Origin: an uncultured Eubacteriales bacterium
GTDB lineage: Bacteria > Bacillota > Clostridia > UMGS1883
DNA length: 19,695 nucleotides
Assembly (NCBI GenBank): GCA_905195005.1
Contig: CAJJUC010000022.1
Span: 1-19,695 of the forward strand
Direction of reading: 5' to 3'
A program made the position numbers and the translations under genes. This document shows positions 12,760 through 19,695 of this stretch, piece by piece. Below the pieces are notes generated by a model that was not told the DNA's origin, ran no database searches, and saw only the letters and a program-made list of their open reading frames with translations. Each line of letters opens with the position of its first letter. The first letter of the stretch is position 1.

Positions 12760-15700
12760 TTATTTATATACAATGATATGCTTAACAATACCGTATCTCG
12801 TTTGAATGACAACATCCGTTCCTATACCGATTTGCTCGGCGCTTACAATGTCGCCAATGCTTCCGCTCCTTGCTGTTTTTGTATAAGTATCGTAAACGCT
12901 TACGCTGCACGAATCTGCCTTGAATACCTCCTTGCTGTCTCCATAGCTTACAACAATAATGCTGTTTTCACGGTCAGCCACGGTTCCGTAAACAAATCTT
13001 TTTTCGGAGGTATATGTCCCGCTTCCCGTACTTGTTATAAGCTTGCTGCTGTACACTCCCTTTGATTCGCTGTAATCAAGCAGCTTCTTAATTACGGTGC
13101 AGCTTCCTCTTTTACCCATGCCGCAGCGTATTACATCGCCCCTTTCTATTCCTTCCGCAACTGACGCATCAGCGGCCAAAATCTTTAACGCTTTGCCGCC
13201 TATGTATACCTCAAGCTCCCGTGAATCAGTTTCCTCGGCTTTGTTATACGCTTCCTTTACCTTATTGACCACACCAATATCGCCGTATTCTACCGAATCG
13301 CCCGAATCGAGAATAAGCAGCAAATCGCTGTAAAGGCAGCCGTTTGCATTAAAGGGAATTATGTTATATTTCCCCTCCATAAGCTCCGACATATTGTATG
13401 AATAGTACTTGTTAAGACTGCGGTAATCAGACGGCAGATCAAAAATCACCGTGTCGGAATCAATTATAAGCTTCCCCGAAAAAACACCGTTCTTGTAATA
13501 ATGCACATCGGAAAGCTTTCCTCCCGCGTATATTTCCCTGTTATCCCGGTCGACGGTATCTCTTATAAGCGTATCGCCGTCTGAAAAAAACATCAGCGTA
13601 TCAATTGATGTTATTTTCCCCTCCGCATCGGTTTTAATCTTAATCGGCTGACTGTATCTTCCCATTTTAAGATTAAGCTCATCGCCGGCACTGCACAGAT
13701 GGCTGCGGATTGCATCCCGCTCGCTGTTTGTATTGTATCTTTTTTCGTCTATTTTTATCTTTTGGGCACATTCAAAGTCCTGCACCTTTCCTGACGGGGT
13801 TAAAGCCCTCAGCTTCAATGGAGAACCCACCGTATTTTCCGACGACACGGAAATCATGAACAGATATGAATTATCAGCCGTAAAATCAGTATCAATTGCC
13901 GCGATATTTCCAAGGCTGTCTGTATTGAATAAATATCTGACGCCTAAGGAAAGCTTGCTCGTAAAGTACGGATTAAGCGTATATTCCTTGCCGCCTATTG
14001 TCACCTTATCCTCCTGCGCTGCCTCCGTTATGCCCTCAAAGCCCTTTCCCGACGCGTATAGCTTCAAAACCTCTTTATCACTGCTTTCGGCAAAAAGTAC
14101 AATATCCCCCGGTTTAAGACTTTCAGATATTTTTCCGTCACGGAAAATCTCGATATAATCGTAGTCGTCCGGGTCGAGCCGCACAGCGCCGGTATCAAAA
14201 TACAAAATTTCGCCCGACTCTGCCTCAAACCGACGGCATACAAGATTTTCCACAAACACAACATCATATTTACCGTCACCGTTGTTATCAGTAAGGCGGA
14301 GAGAGCCGTATAACGGCTTATAGGTTTCGTCTGTTTCAAAATCAAAATATCTGCCGTTATAGATTGTGGCGGCATCCGTATCTATATTTACTGTTCTTTT
14401 TCCGGTGCCATCCTTGCTGAATACAATTTTCCTGTTTGTTGTTTCAGCGTCGATATCGTCATAGCTTATGACAAGCTCTCTGTTTTTATCGGCGGCTTTT
14501 ATGTACAAAAGCACGGCATCGTCACTGCTGTCCAGCTGATAGTAAAATTCAACGCTTCTTCCAAGCATGTCTGTTTCCTCAGTATACAGCTCCAAAATGC
14601 CGTCATCCGTCTGAACGATAATTGAATTTTTGTCCGTTCCCGATGCAGAATCGATGGAGGTTACCCTGTCCGACACAACCACGCCCCTGCCGTCGTAAAC
14701 GTCTGCAATTACCGAAATCAGCTTTTTATCGGCAACACGGTTTACCATTGTACCCTGCTCCGGCACTGTTTCAACGGCATTACATTCGAGTGCGTTCTTA
14801 AGCATTACAACCGCCTGTGCATATGTTATACCATCACTTCTTAAAACGCCCTTTGTAATTTTATTTTCATTGGCTACGGCAATATATCCTCTTGGATAAC
14901 CGCCCCTTTGATGCGCCCTCAAGCCGTAGCCCGTAAGATTTACAAGGGCGGCGCACACCTCGTTATATTTAACGGGGCAGTGAGGATCAAAGCGGTTTTC
15001 CGAAACGCCGTTCATAACATTTGCTTCGCTTACAACACGAATGCTGTCGGCATAGCCGTAAATTCCCGGCACATCGGAGTATGCGGAATTTTCCGTAGTT
15101 TCCTCCGGCACGGTGTTATAAACCGAACGGGCAATAATGTATGCAAATTCACCCCTTGTAAGTATTCTGTCCGTTTCAAAGGCAGCTTCAGGCAAAAGCC
15201 CCGCGCCCAAAAGCACGGCCGCCGCTTCTTCATATGCCTTTTCCGAAACATACTGATTTACAAAATCCCCTGTCTTCGCTTCCTGTTTTGCTTCCACCCT
15301 GTTTCCTTCAACGCATATGCTGTCTATAAACATTCTTCGCCGGGCTTCACCCTTGTAATCCCCAAGCATAATTCTGAGCCTTTTTATTGTTCCGCTTTTC
15401 CAAAGCTCGTTCACGCTCATATCAACTACGTATTCCGTATAGTCGGATTGTGCGTTAACTGACGGTCCCATTACTGTTTTTGTTGTGCCGGAGGTCCATG
15501 TGGTATCCCAAGACTGATCCTCCTCTGTAATAAACGCTGCCATAATATTGGCTACCGCAGCGCCGTCATTTTTTACATTAATTTTTATTTTGTAAAGCTC
15601 GCTTCCGTCAATGCCGAGATTGTCCGGCGACAACAGAAAGGTGTTGGTTGTGCCCTCCTTAGCCAGGGTATATATCAGCTTACCGCTTTTTGCTTCGATT

Positions 15701-15846
15701 GACACCCCATTATTCGCTTTGTTTACGTTCCAGCCCTCCGCGGATTCATCGAAGTCCCACCTTGCTTCGTTTTGGGCAAGCACCGCACCCGGCAGACACA
15801 GCAGTGCCAGCGCAGACGCACACAAAATGCTTAAAAATCTTTTCAT
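12760..15846 (-). CDS. SLH-domain surface protein with one binding module and a large unrecognised beta-rich region
   Basis: A 1028-residue exported protein. It has a signal peptide (1-24), one beta-sandwich module (28-180, with WDFDESAEGW, LSPDNLGI and TIKRLRI), three degenerate SLH repeats (about 195-355, with LTRGEFAYIIA, VKYNEVCAALV and ITYAQAVVMLK) and a C-terminal region of about 660 residues (365-1028). That region is beta-rich, has one calcium-loop-like segment (DNNGDGKYD, 520-528) and several stretches built around a GD motif (LKPGDIV, about 577; AGDELNL, about 720; IERGDVI, about 901; IGDIVSA, about 997). I do not recognise a known enzyme in it. AAAGGAG lies five bases before ATG 15846. 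The gene sits between the second permease and the small SLH protein. Confidence 0.83.
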   Translation of the reverse strand: MKRFLSILCASALALLCLPGAVLAQNEARWDFDESAEGWNVNKANNGVSIEAKSGKLIYTLAKEGTTNTFLLSPDNLGIDGSELYKIKINVKNDGAAVANIMAAFITEEDQSWDTTWTSGTTKTVMGPSVNAQSDYTEYVVDMSVNELWKSGTIKRLRIMLGDYKGEARRRMFIDSICVEGNRVEAKQEAKTGDFVNQYVSEKAYEEAAAVLLGAGLLPEAAFETDRILTRGEFAYIIARSVYNTVPEETTENSAYSDVPGIYGYADSIRVVSEANVMNGVSENRFDPHCPVKYNEVCAALVNLTGYGLRAHQRGGYPRGYIAVANENKITKGVLRSDGITYAQAVVMLKNALECNAVETVPEQGTMVNRVADKKLISVIADVYDGRGVVVSDRVTSIDSASGTDKNSIIVQTDDGILELYTEETDMLGRSVEFYYQLDSSDDAVLLYIKAADKNRELVISYDDIDAETTNRKIVFSKDGTGKRTVNIDTDAATIYNGRYFDFETDETYKPLYGSLRLTDNNGDGKYDVVFVENLVCRRFEAESGEILYFDTGAVRLDPDDYDYIEIFRDGKISESLKPGDIVLFAESSDKEVLKLYASGKGFEGITEAAQEDKVTIGGKEYTLNPYFTSKLSLGVRYLFNTDSLGNIAAIDTDFTADNSYLFMISVSSENTVGSPLKLRALTPSGKVQDFECAQKIKIDEKRYNTNSERDAIRSHLCSAGDELNLKMGRYSQPIKIKTDAEGKITSIDTLMFFSDGDTLIRDTVDRDNREIYAGGKLSDVHYYKNGVFSGKLIIDSDTVIFDLPSDYRSLNKYYSYNMSELMEGKYNIIPFNANGCLYSDLLLILDSGDSVEYGDIGVVNKVKEAYNKAEETDSRELEVYIGGKALKILAADASVAEGIERGDVIRCGMGKRGSCTVIKKLLDYSESKGVYSSKLITSTGSGTYTSEKRFVYGTVADRENSIIVVSYGDSKEVFKADSCSVSVYDTYTKTARSGSIGDIVSAEQIGIGTDVVIQTRYGIVKHIIVYK

Positions 15847-15867
15847 CAGCTTCTCCTTTCCTGCAAA

Positions 15868-16740
15868 TCAGCCCTTTACCGAGCCTATAAGCATTCCCTT
15901 TACAAAATGCTTCTGCACAAACGGATATATGCAAACAATAGGTACAGTCGCAATTATTATAACCGCCATTTTGACCGAAATAAGCAGCGTCAGATTTTCC
16001 GAATCTGTAAAGCCGCCGCCGGAAACGTCTACATTACCTTCGATTATCATTGACCGAAGCACATTCTGCAGCGGATACAGCTCGGATTTTGTTACATACA
16101 TGAGTGCCGTAAAATAATCGTTCCACTTAGTCACCGCCGAAAACAGTGCTATTGAGGCAATAATCGGCAAACTCAGGGGCATATATATTCCGAACAAGAT
16201 ACGCAAATCCCCGGCGCCGTCAATTTTTGCCGCCTCCTCAAGGGTTTGGGGAATCTGCCCGAGAAAGTTTTTCATCAGCACTATGTTAAATCCGGAAAAA
16301 AGTCCGGCGAGTATCAGTATATGTATGGTATTTATAAGGTGTAAATCTCTCATAACCAGGTATGTGGGGACAATTCCCCCGCTGAACACCATGGGCAGTA
16401 CCACCATAAGAAGCATGGTATTTCTTCCCGGCAGATATTTCTTTGAAAGGGGATATGCCGTGATAAGGCACAAAAAAGTGTGCAGTACGGTAAAAACCGT
16501 AACGATAAATACTGTTAACAATGCGCTTCTTGACAAATCAGGCTCCTTTATTATTTCGTATGCCGAAAAGGTAATGTCCTTGGGATAAAGCAGAATTGGC
16601 GTTTCCATATAGGCTTTGTAGCTTGTGAGCGAAACGCTCAGCACGTACCAGAAGGGATAAAGACATATCAGGGCGAACAGAAACAGCACCAGATAAACAA
16701 CAATGTCAGCCGCTTTGCTTCCAAAGCTCTTTTTTACCAT
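15868..16740 (-). CDS. Sugar ABC transporter permease, YtcP/MalG type
   Basis: A 290-residue inner-membrane protein with six predicted hydrophobic segments. The first is near residues 12-36 (LVLFLFALICLYPFWYVLS). The cytoplasmic EAA loop, which docks the ATPase, reads EEAAKIDGAGDLRIL (about 168-182) and is followed by IYMPLSLPI. The C-terminus HFVKGMLIGSVKG is typical of YtcP-group permeases. ATG 16740 overlaps the end of the LplB-type permease gene by seven bases, and a G-rich ribosome binding site (GGGGTGA) lies in that overlap region. The two permeases should form the heterodimeric channel served by the lipoprotein encoded at 9968-11518. Confidence 0.93.
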   Translation of the reverse strand: MVKKSFGSKAADIVVYLVLFLFALICLYPFWYVLSVSLTSYKAYMETPILLYPKDITFSAYEIIKEPDLSRSALLTVFIVTVFTVLHTFLCLITAYPLSKKYLPGRNTMLLMVVLPMVFSGGIVPTYLVMRDLHLINTIHILILAGLFSGFNIVLMKNFLGQIPQTLEEAAKIDGAGDLRILFGIYMPLSLPIIASIALFSAVTKWNDYFTALMYVTKSELYPLQNVLRSMIIEGNVDVSGGGFTDSENLTLLISVKMAVIIIATVPIVCIYPFVQKHFVKGMLIGSVKG

Positions 16741-17672
16741 ATTCCATCACCCCCCATTTTCTTTATGGCAACATTTGACGATACTATAAGCATAAACGCC
16801 ACAGCTGATTTAAAAAGTCCGAGAGCCGTTGCCATGGAATACTTGCCGTTAATAAGCCCTATTCTGTACACATATGTGTCTATAATATCCGCCGTATCAT
16901 ATACAAGGGGACTGTACAGATTGAATATCTGGTCAAAGCCGGCGCTCAGGATATGGCTCAGCTGCATAATAAGCTGTATGGAAATTGCCGCTGTTATGCT
17001 TGGAAGCGTAATGTAAATCATTCTGTGCCAGCGGTTTGCGCCGTCAATCATCGCCGCCTCGTAAAGCCCCGTATCCACCCCCGACAGTGCCGCAAGATAG
17101 ATTATCGTGCCCCAACCGGCACCTTTCCATATATTGGCTATTATCAGTGCGGGAACAAAATATCTGTTATCGGAAAGAAATGCGATAGGCTCACCGCCGA
17201 ATTTTACAATAACCTGGTTGACTATTCCGCCGTCAATTCTCAGCAGCGAAATAATTATACCGGCGAGAATTACCCACGAAATAAAGTGGGGCAGAAAAAT
17301 AACTGTTTGGATGCATTTTTTATATTTTACGCTTCTTACCTCGTTAAGCATAAGCGCAAGTATAATCGGTGCCGGAAATCCGAAAATAAGATTTAATCCG
17401 CTTATTTTTACGGTATTCCACGTTACCTTCCAGAAATACGAGTCTGAAAAGAGCTTGGAAAAATTCTCAATGCCCGTAAAAGGACTTCCCCATATGCCCT
17501 TTGTAAGGGTATATTTTTTAAATGCCAGCACCACCCCTGCCATGGGAGTATAGTTAAATATTATCAGATAAATAAGGCATGGCAGAAACAATAAATATAA
17601 TGTCCTGTACCGCTTTAATGCGTTTAACATATCCTTCACTCTGCCTCCTGCCGCGTTCCGTGCCGTTTTCAT
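16734..17672 (-). CDS. Sugar ABC transporter permease, LplB type
   Basis: A 312-residue inner-membrane protein of the LplB/YteP group. The first membrane segment (about 25-50) is preceded by the usual basic RYRTLYLLFLP start, and the EAA loop reads YEAAMIDGANRWHRM (about 204-218) followed by ITLPSI. The start is uncertain. ATG 17672 has AGGAG about 16 bases upstream, while ATG 17630 has AGGAGG about 13 bases upstream and would give a protein shorter by 14 residues. The gene begins nine bases after the preceding SLH gene stops. Confidence 0.92.
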   Translation of the reverse strand: MKTARNAAGGRVKDMLNALKRYRTLYLLFLPCLIYLIIFNYTPMAGVVLAFKKYTLTKGIWGSPFTGIENFSKLFSDSYFWKVTWNTVKISGLNLIFGFPAPIILALMLNEVRSVKYKKCIQTVIFLPHFISWVILAGIIISLLRIDGGIVNQVIVKFGGEPIAFLSDNRYFVPALIIANIWKGAGWGTIIYLAALSGVDTGLYEAAMIDGANRWHRMIYITLPSITAAISIQLIMQLSHILSAGFDQIFNLYSPLVYDTADIIDTYVYRIGLINGKYSMATALGLFKSAVAFMLIVSSNVAIKKMGGDGIW

Positions 17673-17681
17673 AATAAGTTG

Positions 17682-19695
17682 TTAAATTCTCCTTTCATCC
17701 CTGCTCCACTCAATTATTCTGTATAACAACGTACAAAGCTGTGCTCTTGTAAGGGGCGCCTCCGGCTTAAACTCACCGTCCGGCATACCGGAAATAATTT
17801 GTTCGCCCACAGCCTTTGAAACCGCTTTCCTTGCCCACGGAGCTATGCTGCCGTTATCGGGAAAGGTTTCTGCCCCCGGCTCTACCCTTCCGCCGAGAAG
17901 CTCCATGCAGCCTGTAATTATCACTGCCGCCTCCTGTCTTGAAAGAAGCTTATCCGGCGCAAAACCATCGCCGTAGCCCTGCATTATTCCGGCATTTGCC
18001 GCCCGCTCAATATCGTCGCAGCCATCTGCTCCGATTTGCACATCCTTAAATCTTCCATTATATACAGCGGGCTTAAGCTTAAGCGCCCTTGCCGTCATCA
18101 CAGCCGCTTCAGCACGGGTTACGGGCTGCTCCGGCCTGAATAAGCCGTCGTCATACGCTTCGGCCGCGCAGCACCTTATCATAAACTCTATTTCCTTGGC
18201 TGCCCAATGCCTACCGATATCGGAGGGAAGTATTATGCTTTCCTCCTTTTCTTCGGTTTCATTTCCTATATAAATGTAGTCAATGTCAAAGGTTCCCGTT
18301 ACTCCGTCCACGTTATCAATCATGTCAAACCGCAGCCGTTTCAGCCTTCCCTTCCATTTTGCGTTTTTCTTCATATCAAAAATGTACAGTCTGTGCTGAG
18401 TATCGTACGCGGCTGTTTCCACACTTACCGCCTTATCGTCACTGAATGAGGTTTCCTCTTCGGTTGAAAAATATATTTTAGCATTTGAGCGGGAGGTGTC
18501 GTTTAAAAATCTCACCGCAACATACCGCACACCGTCTATATCGTAGCCGAGGTTATCCGCCGACATTATATACGGATCCCGCGCGGTAATATCACCTCTG
18601 AGGCTGCCGCCCTCCGCGGCAAGATTCTTTATAGCGCCGTTTTTATTTTCAGCCCAGCCCTCACTGTCTGTGTCAAAGTCCCAACCGTATTCCTTTGAAA
18701 CAGCCGAAACGCTGCTTTTTATAGGTTCAAGCACCGTAACAGGCGGCGCACTGTTATCATATACTGTTCTCAGCTTTTCAAGATTTTCTCCTATATAAAT
18801 ATAGTCAACCGCCATCTCTCCCTGTGCGCCGCTGTTGTCTGTGGGATCAATTCTCAGCTGCTTCAGCGTGCCGCGCCACGTGTCTATATACTGCATATCA
18901 ATGTAATATTCCACATATTCGCCGTTATTGTCAATAAGTGCGGCGGCGTTCGATTTTGCCTCCTCCCAGGACTGGCTTTCCGGGGTAGTAAAATAAACCT
19001 TCATCTGCGGGCGGCCGGTGGTCTGGCGCATACGGAGTATAATTACGGTGTTTTTGTTTATATCTATGCCCAGATTATCCGGCGAGAAGAAAAACGGGTC
19101 CTTTGAAATAATTTTCGATGAAAGCTCCCCACCAGCCCATTCAAAGGCTGTCATTCCCTGCTTAACCGTCCACCCCTCATCACCCTCGTCAAAATCCCAC
19201 TTTTTTACTATGTTTGTTTTAACCGCCGGTTCAAGCATTGAATAATCGGCATATTTACCGTAGGGGACAAATTCAACCGTATTACCCTCCGCCTGATAGG
19301 AATTTGGGTAATCTCCCATCATTATTCCGTCTTTAATTTTGACATCAAGGGCATTCTCCTCAACGGTAATTACCGGCTGTCCCTCGAACGCCTTTATCTT
19401 ATTGCCGCTTATTATGCCGCCGTTTTCCTTATTAAATTTATGTCTTAAAAAAGCCTCGCTCCCGTCCAGATCCTTAAGTCCATTATACTCAAACACATTA
19501 TCAATAATATTGGTGCGGACATTATCTGTGCCCCAGGTGGTGTTTTTGTATATCATAACGCCGCAGCCTTCGTTATCGTGAATATAGTTATTTCTGACGG
19601 TCACATCTACGTTGTTGCCCTCAAAGTCAATGCCGCAGCCGTCCGGAAAACCGGAATTTCTCGTATACGCTATTTCACAGTCATACATTTCAAAG
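17682..19695 (-). CDS. SLH-anchored beta-helix protein with two binding modules (5' end beyond the window)
   Basis: The frame runs off the right edge; the first Met inside the window (19688) is within the fold and not a real start. The visible 670 residues are the end of a right-handed beta-helix (visible residues 1 to about 140, with PDGCGIDFEG, YIHDNEGCGVMIY and VFEYNGL), two beta-sandwich modules (about 163-301 and 334-476, with WDFD...EGW, SPDNLG or SADNLG, and LRI or LRF), and three SLH repeats (about 483-668, with VTRAEAAVMTA, LSRQEAAVIIT and LTRAQLCTLLY). The helix segment aligns with about residues 455-590 of the esterase protein, so the two are paralogues with different C-terminal ends. 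The likely role is a wall-anchored polysaccharide lyase or hydrolase; activity is unproven. It is the first visible gene of the operon. Confidence 0.85.
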   Translation of the reverse strand, partial: FEMYDCEIAYTRNSGFPDGCGIDFEGNNVDVTVRNNYIHDNEGCGVMIYKNTTWGTDNVRTNIIDNVFEYNGLKDLDGSEAFLRHKFNKENGGIISGNKIKAFEGQPVITVEENALDVKIKDGIMMGDYPNSYQAEGNTVEFVPYGKYADYSMLEPAVKTNIVKKWDFDEGDEGWTVKQGMTAFEWAGGELSSKIISKDPFFFSPDNLGIDINKNTVIILRMRQTTGRPQMKVYFTTPESQSWEEAKSNAAALIDNNGEYVEYYIDMQYIDTWRGTLKQLRIDPTDNSGAQGEMAVDYIYIGENLEKLRTVYDNSAPPVTVLEPIKSSVSAVSKEYGWDFDTDSEGWAENKNGAIKNLAAEGGSLRGDITARDPYIMSADNLGYDIDGVRYVAVRFLNDTSRSNAKIYFSTEEETSFSDDKAVSVETAAYDTQHRLYIFDMKKNAKWKGRLKRLRFDMIDNVDGVTGTFDIDYIYIGNETEEKEESIILPSDIGRHWAAKEIEFMIRCCAAEAYDDGLFRPEQPVTRAEAAVMTARALKLKPAVYNGRFKDVQIGADGCDDIERAANAGIMQGYGDGFAPDKLLSRQEAAVIITGCMELLGGRVEPGAETFPDNGSIAPWARKAVSKAVGEQIISGMPDGEFKPEAPLTRAQLCTLLYRIIEWSRDERRI

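Larger units (their letters stand above)
3100..19695 (-). other. Leftward glycan capture, degradation and uptake operon (open at right edge)
   Basis: Eight genes are read in one direction. From first to last the spacings are 9, overlap of 7, 21, 19, 1, 21 and 16 bases. No internal promoter or terminator is evident, so they should form one transcript ending at the 3100-3132 hairpin. Seven of the eight products are membrane proteins or begin with a signal peptide; the eighth lacks its N-terminus here but carries SLH wall anchors. The promoter and any regulator lie to the right of the window. Confidence 0.8.

Noticed and set aside
14263..14289. DNNGDGKYD as a dockerin domain
   Set aside because: Only one calcium-loop-like segment is present and the paired repeat and helices of a dockerin are absent; a single calcium site within a beta domain is more likely.
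14908..15462. 184-residue plus-strand open frame
   Set aside because: It is antisense to the SLH protein at 12760-15846; that gene has a signal peptide and recognisable domains, this frame has none.
17107..17553. 148-residue plus-strand open frame
   Set aside because: It is antisense to the LplB-type permease, with no start signal or recognisable domain.
1..19695. CRISPR arrays, tRNA, rRNA or riboswitches
   Set aside because: No regularly spaced short direct repeats, cloverleaf-like sequences or recognisable riboswitch patterns were seen by eye; a covariance-model search was not possible.

Overview
The window joins two unlike pieces of DNA. Positions 1 to about 3090 are AT-rich accessory DNA: a two-gene regulator/DNA-methyltransferase cassette, a truncated tnpV transposon gene, and an IS3-family insertion sequence with an internal deletion. 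From 3100 to the right edge the DNA is visibly richer in GC and is one long leftward operon on the minus strand. It holds at least eight genes with gaps of -7 to 21 bases, ends at a hairpin at 3100-3132, and is still open at position 19695.

The organism is most likely an anaerobic clostridial member of the Bacillota, perhaps a gut or rumen fibre degrader. This is inferred from strong AGGAGG-type ribosome binding sites, S-layer homology (SLH) wall anchors, an LplB/YtcP-type sugar ABC transporter without its own ATPase, and a Tn4451-type tnpV. SLH-anchored glycan enzymes of this style are known from pectin and plant-fibre degrading clostridia such as Monoglobus, but nothing here fixes the genus or the substrate.

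Left region. An XRE-type regulator (1345-1557) with a perfect consensus promoter precedes a beta-class, probably N4-cytosine, DNA methyltransferase (38-1330). The methyltransferase has a C-terminal staphylococcal-nuclease-like domain whose catalytic acids appear lost. No restriction endonuclease is visible. Upstream lie a 5'-truncated tnpV and an IS3 element (1957-3080). Its transposase keeps the programmed frameshift signal but has lost the part of the DDE core carrying two of the three catalytic acids.

Right region, in transcription order: a beta-helix protein with two binding modules and three SLH repeats (partial); two permeases; an SLH protein with one binding module and a large unrecognised beta-rich region; a small SLH protein; a lipoprotein solute-binding protein; a secreted protein made only of binding and Ig-like modules; and a 1639-residue protein combining four binding modules, a beta-helix domain and a C-terminal SGNH esterase. 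A degenerate module of about 150 residues (W-x-F-D...GW...LSP-x-NLG...T-x-x-R-x-R-I...YIxV) recurs nine times in four of these proteins. The simplest model is a Gram-positive glycan-use locus. SLH proteins hold binding modules and a beta-helix enzyme on the wall, secreted multimodular proteins bind and de-esterify the polymer, and the lipoprotein and permeases import the oligosaccharides, using an ATPase encoded elsewhere.
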